Positions 9,354-16,728 of a stretch of 38,859 nucleotides of DNA are shown here, in pieces; position 1 is the stretch's first letter; each line of letters opens with the position of its first letter. A program made the translations under genes and the position numbers. The DNA comes from a virus, in IMG/VR virus record IMGVR_UViG_3300030061_004292, positions 1-38,859 of that record, one strand, 5' to 3'. The notes below the pieces were generated by a model. The model had not been told where the DNA came from. It was given only the letters and a program-made list of their open reading frames with translations, and did no database searches.

Positions 9354-9708
9354 TAGAAAGCTTTGCAATAAAAGATAAAACTTCAGGATCAGTTTGATTA
9401 TGTGTGACACTTGACAATGTATTGAAATCTGTAGTGCTAATAAATTTCTTTTTATTGTTTCCAAATATTATCTCTGTAATAAGATTTTCATCTAATTGTG
9501 GTAAATCGCTAATGGTATCTTCATCACACAATTTTTCTCTAACACTATCAATACTATTACCTAATCTTAATAGTTTTTTAGCTTCTTTGCATATATATGT
9601 TGAATGTAGTTTATCTTCGTCACCAGCTTTTTCTACTTTTTTCAGATAATATGAATTTGCTATGGTTAAAGTTCTACCACTAACGATGCACGAAAGTTTT
9701 TTTGCCAT
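9349..9708 (-). CDS. Conserved small protein, KL-S/T-CIV-S/T-G family
   Basis: 119 residues. The N-terminus [15 protein letters not shown] resembles MSPKLTCIVTGKSRPT of the 148-residue protein at 22584-23030. Both continue with a YLxKK segment and a later CKEA or SREA motif, so they look like paralogues. The CIVSG start with spaced Tyr and Lys suggests a small nucleic-acid-binding fold, but this is a guess. TATAAT lies 7 bases before the ATG, giving a nearly leaderless sigma70-type start in an otherwise late region. Confidence 0.7.
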   Translation of the reverse strand: MAKKLSCIVSGRTLTIANSYYLKKVEKAGDEDKLHSTYICKEAKKLLRLGNSIDSVREKLCDEDTISDLPQLDENLITEIIFGNNKKKFISTTDFNTLSSVTHNQTDPEVLSFIAKLSK

Positions 9709-9743
9709 TAATCATATTATAGAATGGTTCTTTAATACTCAAG

Positions 9744-9751
9744 TATAAATA
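9744..9751 (+). promoter_or_regulatory. T4-type late promoter element
   Basis: TATAAATA, a perfect match to the T4 late consensus, 5 bases before the ATG at 9757. Confidence 0.75.
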
Positions 9752-9756
9752 TCTAT

Positions 9757-10443
9757 ATGGCAGATCAGATTACAAAGATCTTAATAAGAAGTGGTACAAC
9801 AGAAGAAAAAGATACAATCACTTTGGATGCCGCTGAATTAGGTTACGCAACAGATTCTAAAAAACTTTGGGTTGGGGATGGCGAGACTAAAGGCGGAAAT
9901 ATTGTTGGGCAAAAATTTTATATTAGTAACCTAAACACTGACCTTAACAAAACTAATACAATTCAATATGCAGTATCTGGTGATTTATGTTTTGATTTGC
10001 AAGACAATACCTTAAAAGCTCTATCTGGTTCAAATGCATTAACACCAGAAGAGTGGGCTATAGTTGCAAATGCTAGAGGAGATAGTGCAACAGAAGGAAC
10101 AGTTACCGAAATATTTACAGGTAATGGGTTAATGATTAATGGTGATACATCTAATACAACAACACTTATGACTACAGGAACGGTGGGTGTTAATATAGAT
10201 AATATTTCAACCGGATCAAAACCAGAAATTCTTCAATTAAGTTTATCGGGAATAAGAGCTGACTGGGGTGTACTATATCCTATAGGATCAGTTATATGGT
10301 CTAGTGATATTAATTATTCTAGCAACCCAACTGAGGTAGGTAATTGGTTAGAAGGATCTGGCCTAGTTTGGGCTCCAGCAGGTACGTCTGAAACATTAGG
10401 ATCAGGTGCTTCATCACTATCTGCATGGAAACGTACCGGATAA
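9757..10443 (+). CDS. Tail fibre / receptor-binding protein
   Basis: 228 residues. The N-terminus (IRSGTTEEKDTITLDAAELG then DSKKLWVGDG) matches the start module of many phage tail fibres, of the kind seen in the Bordetella phage major tropism determinant. The C-terminus (YPIGSVIWSSDINYSSNPTE, then WLEGSGLVWAPAG and a final WKRTG) matches the collar/fibre end typical of T4-like and other tail fibres. The middle is Thr/Asn/Gly-rich and probably beta-structured. It probably contacts the host surface. A perfect late promoter precedes it and it starts the plus-strand block. Confidence 0.8.
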   Translation: MADQITKILIRSGTTEEKDTITLDAAELGYATDSKKLWVGDGETKGGNIVGQKFYISNLNTDLNKTNTIQYAVSGDLCFDLQDNTLKALSGSNALTPEEWAIVANARGDSATEGTVTEIFTGNGLMINGDTSNTTTLMTTGTVGVNIDNISTGSKPEILQLSLSGIRADWGVLYPIGSVIWSSDINYSSNPTEVGNWLEGSGLVWAPAGTSETLGSGASSLSAWKRTG

Positions 10444-10444
10444 A

Positions 10445-10452
10445 CATAAATA
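10445..10452 (+). promoter_or_regulatory. T4-type late promoter element
   Basis: CATAAATA, 5 bases before the ATG at 10458 and directly after the stop of the tail-fibre gene. Confidence 0.6.
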
Positions 10453-10457
10453 ACAAT

Positions 10458-11231
10458 ATGGCACGTTACGACGATTTAATCAATAACCTTTTAGGTAAGT
10501 ATATTATCGGAGAAGGCAACCGAGATGTAAGAGATAAAAAGAATAAACCCAAAAGATCCAAAGGCGCTCCGGAGCAGAAATTCGATAAAGACGAACCGGA
10601 TGATGATGATACCACATTAAGGAAACATGGCCTTAAAGAAAATATTGAAGGTGTCGGTCTTGCAGGGATTATGGGAATGGGTGGTACTGGTGAAAAGTAT
10701 GCACCTCCAGGATGGAGCTTTGTTCATGATGAAGATGCTGAAGAGCATGACAAAACAGGCCATCTTTCAGATAAAGAGCTATTAGCACAAGTTCGTAAAA
10801 GAGGAACAGCAGGTAAGGCTTTACTTGCACGTGCAAAAAGCGAAATCAGAAATCACAAAAGTATTACACCTGAAACAAGAGATGCATTAGCAAGAGATTT
10901 ATATGCACCTTGGGCAGATGAAGATGAATCCCATAAAGAAAAGACTTTTGGCGGTAACAAAGGTGACAGAGTACGTCGTTATAATAAAAAAACAGGACGT
11001 AAGAGCGAAGTAAGAGATTACGGTAGCGGTAGTCATCCTGAAGAGAGCGAAGAAAGACCTTCTGCGGGCCTGTCAAAAAAAAAGAAAAGCGCGGTAGCTA
11101 AGAAAGCCAGGGCTGGTGGCGACATAGGCAAAAAAGGAAAAGGTTTTGATAAAGTAGCTAAAGCAGCCGGTGGTGGTGAAAAAGGACAAAAGATAGCAGC
11201 TGCGGCAATGTGGAAAAACGTTAAGAGGTGA
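10458..11231 (+). CDS. Highly charged late protein, possible head core/internal protein
   Basis: 257 residues starting MARYDDLINNLLGKY. The ATG is chosen because the late element CATAAATA sits 5 bases upstream. The sequence is dominated by Lys, Asp, Glu, Arg and Gly. It has an acidic stretch (DEPDDDD), a Gly patch, a segment with alternating charges, and a Lys/Ala/Gly-rich basic tail near 215-257. The basic tail suggests DNA binding inside the head, and the amphipathic start resembles capsid-targeting leaders. I recognise no enzymatic motif. Confidence 0.7.
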   Translation: MARYDDLINNLLGKYIIGEGNRDVRDKKNKPKRSKGAPEQKFDKDEPDDDDTTLRKHGLKENIEGVGLAGIMGMGGTGEKYAPPGWSFVHDEDAEEHDKTGHLSDKELLAQVRKRGTAGKALLARAKSEIRNHKSITPETRDALARDLYAPWADEDESHKEKTFGGNKGDRVRRYNKKTGRKSEVRDYGSGSHPEESEERPSAGLSKKKKSAVAKKARAGGDIGKKGKGFDKVAKAAGGGEKGQKIAAAAMWKNVKR

Positions 11232-11590
11232 TATCGTTCGAAAAATTTTACCTAACAGAAGTAGGTAATGCATCGGGGCATTTTGATAGAGTCAAAAATG
11301 GCCCCGATATTTTAGCTGTAGGTAGACCTCTAGGTAGTCTCAAAGCAGGGCAAGGAGGGTTTAAAGGAGGGGGAAATATTCACGTGCCAGATGTTTCTCA
11401 AATTAATATACCCACTGAATTATTAAAAGGTAAAAAATGTAAGCGTTGTGAAATGCTTAAAAAGAAGAAAAATAAAAAGGATAGTGTAGCTCCTGATAAA
11501 TTAGATGCACAAGCCGTAGTTGATGAACCAATGAAAAATACGCCTCAATTTATTTCTACTAATGCAGGAACCCAAGGCGGTTGGTATTAA
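11228..11590 (+). CDS. Late protein with capsid-targeting-like leader and CxxC motif
   Basis: 120 residues from GTG 11228. It overlaps the upstream stop in GTGA and has an AAGAGG ribosome site. The start MISFEKFYLTEVG resembles T4 internal-protein leaders, which are cut after [IL]-x-E. Gly-rich sequence and a KCKRCEMLKKKK segment follow. The function is unknown, and a head-internal or core protein is my inference. The 3' end overlaps the convergent lysozyme gene by 4 bases. Confidence 0.65.
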   Translation: MISFEKFYLTEVGNASGHFDRVKNGPDILAVGRPLGSLKAGQGGFKGGGNIHVPDVSQINIPTELLKGKKCKRCEMLKKKKNKKDSVAPDKLDAQAVVDEPMKNTPQFISTNAGTQGGWY

Positions 11591-12411
11591 GGTAAATTTA
11601 ATTCTTGTCCAATTTGAAGTTTTTTAGGATTAACTCCAGGGTTAGCTTTTATTAAATCGTTTACATTAACTCTTTGAATATTTGCAATTTTAGTAAATGT
11701 ATCGCCTTGTTTAACTATAACAGAAGTTTCTTCAGAATCTTTTTTGCCTTTAGATGGATCAACAAATTGTCTATCTTTTAAAAATAAATCAAAGAACATT
11801 TTATTTCTTCTAGTTAACGGTTTACCTTGAGCAGATCTTTCATATTCTTTTACCATCCCATCAATATTATTAGCTAACGCTGCTCTCGTAAATTTCGGAA
11901 ATTCTTTTACAAATTTAGGTCCTAAATTATATGCAAAATCTATAAACATTTGTTTTCTTTTCATATCTAGATTTTCATACTCTTTTCCTAATTTTTGCTT
12001 TACAATATTTTCAGCATTCATTAAATCTCTTTTAAGAAGATTTTCTGCATCACTATTAGATATTCCTTGAGAATACCTTTCCGTTCTTCCAAGTTTATGA
12101 CCATAAGCTATTGTATCTGTTCCGCCTTCATAGCTAGCATGTGGATACCACCTACCATTTTTAAAGCCTGTTTTACCGGCATTTTCTGCTGATTTAATAT
12201 ATTCAACAAATTCTCTATCCATTTTTGGATCCATCTCACCTATTGGTTTTTCTATAGCAGTATTGGCTACATCAGAAGCAGTTAAGTTATTAGCACCCAC
12301 CATAGAACCTAAACCTATTGCTGCAGCTGCTCCAGCGCCTTTAATTATATCTTTCAATCCTTCTTCTTGAACTGTATAAGCTTCATAGATAAGATAATTA
12401 TCTTTGTTCAT
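11587..12411 (-). CDS. Lysozyme (GH24-like) with C-terminal LysM domain
   Basis: 274 residues. Residues 1-12 (MNKDNYLIYEAY) carry a possible [IL]-x-E leader site. About 22-40 are Ala/Gly-rich. About 62-205 resemble T4-type lysozyme: EYIKSAENAG with the likely catalytic Glu76, then GGTDTIAYGHKLG with Thr100 and the TIxYGH signature. The Asp equivalent to T4 Asp20 is not obvious. About 230-274 form a LysM domain (VKQGDTFTKIANIQRVNVND) that binds peptidoglycan. The LysM part and the leader suggest a virion-borne wall-degrading enzyme, though a lysis role is equally possible. The late element AATAAATA is 6 bases upstream. Confidence 0.85.
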   Translation of the reverse strand: MNKDNYLIYEAYTVQEEGLKDIIKGAGAAAAIGLGSMVGANNLTASDVANTAIEKPIGEMDPKMDREFVEYIKSAENAGKTGFKNGRWYPHASYEGGTDTIAYGHKLGRTERYSQGISNSDAENLLKRDLMNAENIVKQKLGKEYENLDMKRKQMFIDFAYNLGPKFVKEFPKFTRAALANNIDGMVKEYERSAQGKPLTRRNKMFFDLFLKDRQFVDPSKGKKDSEETSVIVKQGDTFTKIANIQRVNVNDLIKANPGVNPKKLQIGQELNLP

Positions 12412-12417
12412 TTAATA

Positions 12418-12425
12418 TATTTATT
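12418..12425 (-). promoter_or_regulatory. T4-type late promoter element containing a stop codon
   Basis: AATAAATA on the minus strand, 6 bases before the lysozyme ATG. Its TAA (12421-12423) is the stop codon of the phosphoribosyltransferase gene. Confidence 0.65.
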
Positions 12426-12900
12426 CCCACGGAAAGACTAACCATGATTTAGGATCAGTTATTTGAGAATAATATGTTGGTTTTACTCTTGGTTCATACG
12501 AATCATTCTTCTTCAAATATAGTACAGCAGTATCAAAATCGTAGGTAAGTTTGTTTCTATATTTGAGATATCCGAGGATCTTTTCTACTTCATATATTGT
12601 TTCTCCTCTATCTATTAGATCATCAATAACCAATATTCTTTTTCTGCCCTTTAAGTCACTCCAATTAATAGATGTAATAAATTGAACATCATGAGCAAAT
12701 TCATCAACATATGATTTTAATGATACTGTTAATACGTGTTTAATCTTTAAAGCTTTTGCTATTATGCAAGTAGGAACTAAACCACCATTTGCTATACCCA
12801 ATATACAATCATAATCTTTTTCGGATGCTTTAATTTTTGATACTATATTGTCAGTATCTTTTTTAATATCGGTCCAAGTAAGTATAGTTTTTTCTGACAT
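12421..12900 (-). CDS. Phosphoribosyltransferase-like protein
   Basis: 159 residues from ATG 12900 (MSEKTILTW). A GTG at 12918 is a possible longer start. The motif ILVIDDLIDRGET at residues 89-101 is the PRPP-binding loop of type I phosphoribosyltransferases, with its paired Asp. GIANGGLVPTCIIAKAL near 35-50 matches the usual early loop, and the whole is closest in style to xanthine/guanine salvage enzymes. It would move phosphoribosyl from PRPP to a purine base in the cytoplasm, as nucleotide salvage during infection. It follows the small lipoprotein gene by 4 bases. Confidence 0.8.
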   Translation of the reverse strand: MSEKTILTWTDIKKDTDNIVSKIKASEKDYDCILGIANGGLVPTCIIAKALKIKHVLTVSLKSYVDEFAHDVQFITSINWSDLKGRKRILVIDDLIDRGETIYEVEKILGYLKYRNKLTYDFDTAVLYLKKNDSYEPRVKPTYYSQITDPKSWLVFPWE

Positions 12901-12904
12901 CAAC

Positions 12905-13051
12905 CTATGATAAAACACTAACCGGGGGTATCAAGACGTATTCTGGAGTTGTATCAAATTCATCTTTTGATTTGCAACCGGCAATTAATATTATCATAAT
13001 TATCATTATACCTAAAATAATACCACACTCTTTTTTATCACATTTTTTCAT
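12905..13051 (-). CDS. Small lipoprotein, possible spanin-like
   Basis: 48 residues. A basic N-terminus (MKKCDKKECG), a hydrophobic segment, and a clear lipobox LIAGC with Cys26 are followed by about 22 residues ending PPVSVLS. This predicts a membrane-anchored lipoprotein. It overlaps the upstream gene in ATGA, so it is translationally coupled. The size and the Pro pair resemble outer-membrane spanin subunits (Rz1 type) near a lysozyme, but the sequence is too short to be sure. Confidence 0.65.
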   Translation of the reverse strand: MKKCDKKECGIILGIMIIMIILIAGCKSKDEFDTTPEYVLIPPVSVLS

Positions 13052-13527
13052 ATCAACACAAAAAATATCGATTCTTTTTCGCTCTTGGATAGCTCTACTT
13101 CTTTGCCATCTTGAGGTTCTATAAATCTAACAGTTAGTTTATCGTCAACTTTTGTTACGATAATATTAATAGCATGACCACCTCTTCCATCCCTTTCATA
13201 CCAAATAACACCCACAGCTACAGATTGTTTTTTTGAATTGTCATCTTTATCAGTCTGAGCTTTAGAATGAACTATTTGCATAAACACTCTAAAAGCTTCT
13301 GCGTAATTATCGCAATCGAATGTATGTCTCCATCCTAATATACCTCTCTTGAACAACCAATCTTTAAATCTTGAATATCCTTCGCCTTTAATATAGTCTA
13401 AAGAATAAAGAACATAATTGGCATCTGGAGCATGTATTATAGGAGTATTAATGCCTCCTTGTGCGTTGAGAACTCGTGTGAGTTCTGATCTCGGTAATCT
13501 GGTCATTTCTGTATTAACTAATAACAA
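13048..13527 (-). CDS. Papain/transglutaminase-like cysteine peptidase fold protein
   Basis: 159 residues from TTG 13527; an ATG 21 bases downstream is an alternative. The pattern is RHTFDCDNYAEAF (Cys, residues about 67-79), GRGGHAINIIVT (His, about 115-126) and RFIEPQDGKE (acidic, about 135-144). This Cys-His-Asp/Glu order is that of transglutaminase-like and papain-like folds found in phage and bacterial cell-surface proteins. The role could be a protease or a peptide cross-linker. No signal peptide is seen. ATTAAATA lies 8 bases before the TTG. Confidence 0.6.
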   Translation of the reverse strand: MLLVNTEMTRLPRSELTRVLNAQGGINTPIIHAPDANYVLYSLDYIKGEGYSRFKDWLFKRGILGWRHTFDCDNYAEAFRVFMQIVHSKAQTDKDDNSKKQSVAVGVIWYERDGRGGHAINIIVTKVDDKLTVRFIEPQDGKEVELSKSEKESIFFVLI

Positions 13528-13535
13528 ACTTTAAG

Positions 13536-13543
13536 TATTTAAT
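13536..13543 (-). promoter_or_regulatory. T4-type late promoter element (variant)
   Basis: ATTAAATA on the minus strand, 8 bases before a TTG start at 13527. Confidence 0.45.
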
Positions 13544-13569
13544 AAAAAAAGCGGCCATAAAGGCCGCTT
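13543..13569 (-). terminator. Rho-independent terminator
   Basis: On the minus strand AAGCGGCC, loop TTTAT, GGCCGCTT, then a T run. It lies just downstream of the 172-residue lipoprotein gene. Confidence 0.85.
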
Positions 13570-13590
13570 ACAATATGATATGTACTATTA

Positions 13591-14109
13591 TTAGAGTGTA
13601 AAGTCTGTATAGCCTTTCAAAGGATTCTCTAAAGCATTTGTATCACCCGATACTGGATCAACACCAGCTTCAATTCCAGCTGCTATAGCTTTTAAAACTT
13701 TAACTGCTTTGTCTTTATTTGCAATATTATCTTTAACATTAGCAGCATAAAAACCATTATATGCAGATAATCCTAAATCTAATGCACCAATAACAGCAGT
13801 ATTAAAAGGTACAGGGACCTTTTCATTAATACCATCAGATAAATATTTTTTTACCACTGTAGGTTCTACTTTTCCGTCAGTTACTAAACCGTTAAGAATA
13901 GAAGCTGCGTCCGTAAAATACCCTCTTACTTTTTCTTTATCTTGAACTGTTGCAAGATAAGTTTTAGTAGAGAATGTAACACCATTTTCAACAACAAGCA
14001 AAATAGTATTTAATTTTTTCTCCGCGGCTTGTTCGGGAGTTAAGTTTTCGTTGGAAGTACATCCAGTTAAAAACAGAGCCAACAGGGGTAGTAAAAGTAA
14101 ATTTCTCAT
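13591..14109 (-). CDS. Lipoprotein
   Basis: 172 residues. The signal MRNLLLLPLLALFLTGC has a strong lipobox LTGC (Cys17). The rest is largely helical with Lys, Ala and Val and no recognised domain. It is expected to be anchored to the host envelope, for instance for superinfection exclusion or lysis control (inference). It has its own late-type element GATAAATA 8 bases before the ATG and a strong terminator behind it, so it forms a complete single-gene unit that may be highly expressed. Confidence 0.8.
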   Translation of the reverse strand: MRNLLLLPLLALFLTGCTSNENLTPEQAAEKKLNTILLVVENGVTFSTKTYLATVQDKEKVRGYFTDAASILNGLVTDGKVEPTVVKKYLSDGINEKVPVPFNTAVIGALDLGLSAYNGFYAANVKDNIANKDKAVKVLKAIAAGIEAGVDPVSGDTNALENPLKGYTDFTL

Positions 14110-14117
14110 ATCAAAAG

Positions 14118-14125
14118 TATTTATC
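14118..14125 (-). promoter_or_regulatory. T4-type late promoter element containing a stop codon
   Basis: GATAAATA on the minus strand, 8 bases before the ATG at 14109. The TAA inside it (14121-14123) ends the upstream 101-residue gene. Confidence 0.6.
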
Positions 14126-14426
14126 TAATATTGCTAGATAAACGCTGTTCTAGGTCAGCTAATTTAGATATCACGTTATCTATTTCAGCTGTATTCATAC
14201 CTTTTTGTCTATGAGTTTTTAAAAATTCAATAATAGTTCCTGCGGTTGCCTTTTCTTTTGATATTGGTCCGTGGTCCTCTTCACCTTCTGAGGCTGCAGT
14301 GCTTCTATACTCTGCCGGAGTTAATCCTTGATTAGTATGCTGTTGGCTGTTACCCGTTTGCGCATCTTGGGTTTGTAAAGAATCAAACCCTTCTTGGTGG
14401 ATAGTCCACAATTCGTCAAACTTCAT
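14121..14426 (-). CDS. Small late protein, possibly head-associated
   Basis: 101 residues starting MKFDELWTIHQEGFDSL. The middle is Gln, Asn, Thr, Ser and Glu-rich and looks disordered. The C-terminus (EIDNVISKLADLEQRLSSNI) is a predicted coiled coil. The function is unknown. The start overlaps the end of the upstream gene by 11 bases, but a separate late element (ACTAAATA, 5 bases before the ATG) is present. The N-terminus resembles the charged amphipathic starts of other possible head proteins in this window. Confidence 0.65.
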   Translation of the reverse strand: MKFDELWTIHQEGFDSLQTQDAQTGNSQQHTNQGLTPAEYRSTAASEGEEDHGPISKEKATAGTIIEFLKTHRQKGMNTAEIDNVISKLADLEQRLSSNIR

Positions 14427-15252
14427 AATTATATTTAGTCAAAGCACCATTAACAATCTTATCAAACATTTTAGTGTTATAGTTAATTGCATCCATTTGA
14501 TCGTCAGTTATTTCAACATCAATTTGCTCAAATAGTTTTAATTTTGGTTTATCATCCATACCAAAATCACCATTATAATAATTTTCTTCAATACCAACCG
14601 TAACCGGATTTGATGTATCAACAGATCTAATATTATAAATGTCATTCTTTCGATACCACGAAAACTCTCTTGCTAAAGAACAACCTAACAAGTGATGAGG
14701 TTTATCCCAATTCCAATGCCCTTCATCAATAAGTCTTTGCACTAGTTGTTGTCGTCCTGATGCGCATTTTTCTAGTATTGTTCTTCCCATACCTGTAACA
14801 CCATACATACTAAAATCAAAACTAATTCCAATATAGTCAGCCCAAGTTGACATAAACTTATAACAATCTACTACTTCTTGCCAACAGCTCCCTTGTACAA
14901 CCCCAATAGCTTTACCCGGTACGTTATCAAAATTGGTCATAAAAGTTTCATACTTATGAATAGTAGAATAGCCATCTTCTAAAACATCAGGTACAATATA
15001 AAAATTAGGTTTAATTATTCTAGCCCACTCTACATATTTTTCTGAATCAAAAGATTCACCTAACTCAAAAATTGAATTATCTAAAAGTATTTGACCATTA
15101 GGTCTTAGAGCTCTATATCTTTCAGTAAACCACTCTCTATATTTCTCTTGTTCTTCCAACAAGTGGACTAAACAATATTGATAGTCATTAAACACTAACG
15201 ACTCTTCTAAAATCGAAACTGGGCATTCATGTGAAACTAATGTTCTGTTCAT
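14416..15252 (-). CDS. TGT/DpdA-like TIM-barrel protein (tRNA or DNA base exchange)
   Basis: 278 residues. LLDNSIFELGES (57-67), FYIVPDVLED (84-93), GKAIGVVQGS (113-122), ADYIGISFDF (138-147), HHLLGCSLARE (186-196) and IRSVDTSNP (208-216) follow the strand-loop pattern of tRNA-guanine transglycosylase and phage DpdA-type enzymes. Those exchange guanine for 7-deazaguanine bases. If it is DpdA-like, the target would be phage DNA; partner genes for preQ0 synthesis are not in the window. An early-type promoter places TATAAT 6 bases before the ATG. The assignment rests on motif style only. Confidence 0.5.
   Translation of the reverse strand: MNRTLVSHECPVSILEESLVFNDYQYCLVHLLEEQEKYREWFTERYRALRPNGQILLDNSIFELGESFDSEKYVEWARIIKPNFYIVPDVLEDGYSTIHKYETFMTNFDNVPGKAIGVVQGSCWQEVVDCYKFMSTWADYIGISFDFSMYGVTGMGRTILEKCASGRQQLVQRLIDEGHWNWDKPHHLLGCSLAREFSWYRKNDIYNIRSVDTSNPVTVGIEENYYNGDFGMDDKPKLKLFEQIDVEITDDQMDAINYNTKMFDKIVNGALTKYNYEV
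14432..14439 (-). promoter_or_regulatory. T4-type late promoter element (variant)
   Basis: ACTAAATA on the minus strand, 5 bases before the ATG at 14426, inside the 3' end of the TGT-like gene. Confidence 0.5.
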
Positions 15253-15258
15253 ACGTCT

Positions 15259-15286
15259 ATTATAGATTAAAACTGAATAACGTCAA
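15259..15286 (-). promoter_or_regulatory. Sigma70-type promoter, leaderless junction
   Basis: TTGACG (15286-15281), 16 bp spacer, TATAAT (15264-15259), 6 bases, ATG at 15252. The stop codon of the upstream gene (15283-15285) is inside the -35 hexamer. The spacer lacks the GGGAAC box. Confidence 0.7.
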
Positions 15287-15732
15287 TTAGGAAAAGGCCA
15301 TACATATTCTAGATCATCTTTTTCTTGAGGCCAAACTTGTCTATAAAAGTCAGGTTGTTTTTGAATTAGCCTACTCCTATGCGATTGATGAATATCTTTT
15401 CTTCCTAACCATTTAGGGTATACATGGGGTTTATTTTTATTATAATGTGCACCTATTTTATGAAAACATGTGTCTTTATATCCTCTTTCTTTCCATGCTA
15501 TACAAACATCTAATCCGTATTCTACTAAAGCATTAGAATAGTCGTGTTTATCTTTAATATACCACATATGTCTGCAAGGATGATTTTTCCATCCTTTGTA
15601 AGGTGTACCTTCCTTTGAAGCTTTGATTGAATTTAGGAGTTGTAAAACTTCAACTCTTTGTTTACCTAATCTTTTTTGATCAAGCACTTTAGCGCTTTTG
15701 TAAAAATTATTATAAGGCAAAAACGTTTGCAT
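15283..15732 (-). CDS. Pyrimidine-dimer DNA glycosylase-like protein (MSMEG_6728-type)
   Basis: 149 residues. MQTFLPYNNFYKSAKVLDQK, RLGKQRVEVLQLL, HPCRHMW and IHQSHRSRLIQKQPDFYRQ match the conserved signature of small proteins annotated as MSMEG_6728 family or endonuclease V-like pyrimidine dimer glycosylases. T4 encodes a related function (DenV). The likely role is base-excision repair of UV damage. TATAAT and AAGG lie directly before the ATG. Family membership looks good; the enzymatic role is by analogy. Confidence 0.75.
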   Translation of the reverse strand: MQTFLPYNNFYKSAKVLDQKRLGKQRVEVLQLLNSIKASKEGTPYKGWKNHPCRHMWYIKDKHDYSNALVEYGLDVCIAWKERGYKDTCFHKIGAHYNKNKPHVYPKWLGRKDIHQSHRSRLIQKQPDFYRQVWPQEKDDLEYVWPFPN

Positions 15733-15746
15733 TACCTTATTATAAA

Positions 15747-16067
15747 TTAATCCTCAAAATTTTCAATAGCATTCTGCTTCATGAATCTATTGTAAATTAT
15801 TCTTCCTAGTTCCGCGGAGTATTTTCTAACTTTATATTCAGGTTCATCGAAAAAAAAGGCATGAGTAATTTCTTCAATAATAACGTTTAGTTTGCGCCTT
15901 TTTCCTAATGATTCGTCTACAATAATTTTTCTTTCGTTTGAAGAAGGATCATAACACCACCCATCCGCTCGTTCATCTATATCTATTGACTCAAAATAGA
16001 TAGGTATTCTAATTCCATCCCATCTAGTAATATAATGTTGCGGCTTACGTTTCTTTTTTTTATTCAT
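15747..16067 (-). CDS. Small metallopeptidase-like protein
   Basis: 106 residues. A Lys-rich start (MNKKKKRKPQ) is followed by LNVIIEEITHAFFFDEPEY. This has the spacing of a zinc peptidase helix (E-E-x-x-H), and a later acidic helix could supply a third ligand. The first position of the usual HExxH is Glu here, so activity is doubtful. Minimal Zn-protease-like proteins of this type occur in many tailed phages. It is probably transcribed with its neighbours. Confidence 0.55.
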   Translation of the reverse strand: MNKKKKRKPQHYITRWDGIRIPIYFESIDIDERADGWCYDPSSNERKIIVDESLGKRRKLNVIIEEITHAFFFDEPEYKVRKYSAELGRIIYNRFMKQNAIENFED

Positions 16068-16112
16068 ACCCGAACGTATTGGTTTATTCTATTTAAAAAT
16101 GGTATAAAAAAA

Positions 16113-16544
16113 TCAATGAAGATATTCTGCATCTTCTTCCCAATCAGGTCTCCAACCCGGTAAATATAAATCTAATATATCTTTAGCTGCTTCTCTAGAT
16201 TCTTTATCAAATTTTCCAGGCGAGAGATAAACATAATGTAAAAATTGAGTTATTTCATTCCATTTTTCGGGGTTATCAGCTGCTATTTTTTCGACAAACT
16301 CTTCAAATTGAGTCATCATTCCTGAATCTATAGACGATTCAGTACTTGACCCAAAAGTTCTATACATTATTATTGTCTTAGCACCTAACCCGTCCGGATC
16401 TTTTCTAAAAGTTATCTTTTTATCCCCCACTATATCAGAAGTAAAAGGAGGCAATCTATGTCTATCAGAACCACCTCTTCCAGGGTCTCCTGTCATTACT
16501 TTTTCTGCTAATACGTAAATGCTTTTTTGGTCTTTATCGAACAT
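16113..16544 (-). CDS. Hypothetical late protein
   Basis: 143 residues with no signal peptide or membrane segment. A Gly/Arg/Asp-rich region (GDPGRGGSDRHR) is followed by an alpha-helical acidic C-terminal half with several Trp (WNEI, WRPDWEED). I do not recognise the family. A perfect TATAAATA lies 9 bases before the ATG. That element overlaps the start codon of the divergent plus-strand gene, so the two promoters may compete. Confidence 0.65.
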   Translation of the reverse strand: MFDKDQKSIYVLAEKVMTGDPGRGGSDRHRLPPFTSDIVGDKKITFRKDPDGLGAKTIIMYRTFGSSTESSIDSGMMTQFEEFVEKIAADNPEKWNEITQFLHYVYLSPGKFDKESREAAKDILDLYLPGWRPDWEEDAEYLH

Positions 16545-16547
16545 AGT

Positions 16548-16555
16548 TTTAAATA
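16548..16555 (+). promoter_or_regulatory. T4-type late promoter element (variant)
   Basis: TTTAAATA, 5 bases before the plus-strand ATG at 16561. It overlaps the divergent minus-strand element at 16554. Confidence 0.45.
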
Positions 16556-16561
16556 TTTATA
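16554..16561 (-). promoter_or_regulatory. T4-type late promoter element, overlapping divergent pair
   Basis: TATAAATA on the minus strand, 9 bases before the ATG at 16544. It covers the first base of the divergent gene's start codon. Confidence 0.65.
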
Positions 16562-16728
16562 TGGTCACTTGCCAAAATTGTAAAATGGAAGTGCCAAATG
16601 AACTACATTTAATGCTTTTTACAAGACATGAATGGGGAAAGTTAAAATCTGGACATGGGGTACAAAAATTTATTTGTAAAGAATGTATAGATAAATTCAG
16701 TAAAAAAGATACAATTAGTAATGACTAA
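16561..16728 (+). CDS. Small zinc-ribbon-like protein
   Basis: 55 residues starting MVTCQNCKMEV. Two Cys pairs (CQNC near 4-7 and CKEC near 43-46) could bind one zinc ion, as in small zinc ribbons. The start at 16561 fits a late element 5 bases upstream. It overlaps the next gene by 8 bases (ATGACTAA), which implies coupled translation. The function is unknown. Confidence 0.6.
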   Translation: MVTCQNCKMEVPNELHLMLFTRHEWGKLKSGHGVQKFICKECIDKFSKKDTISND

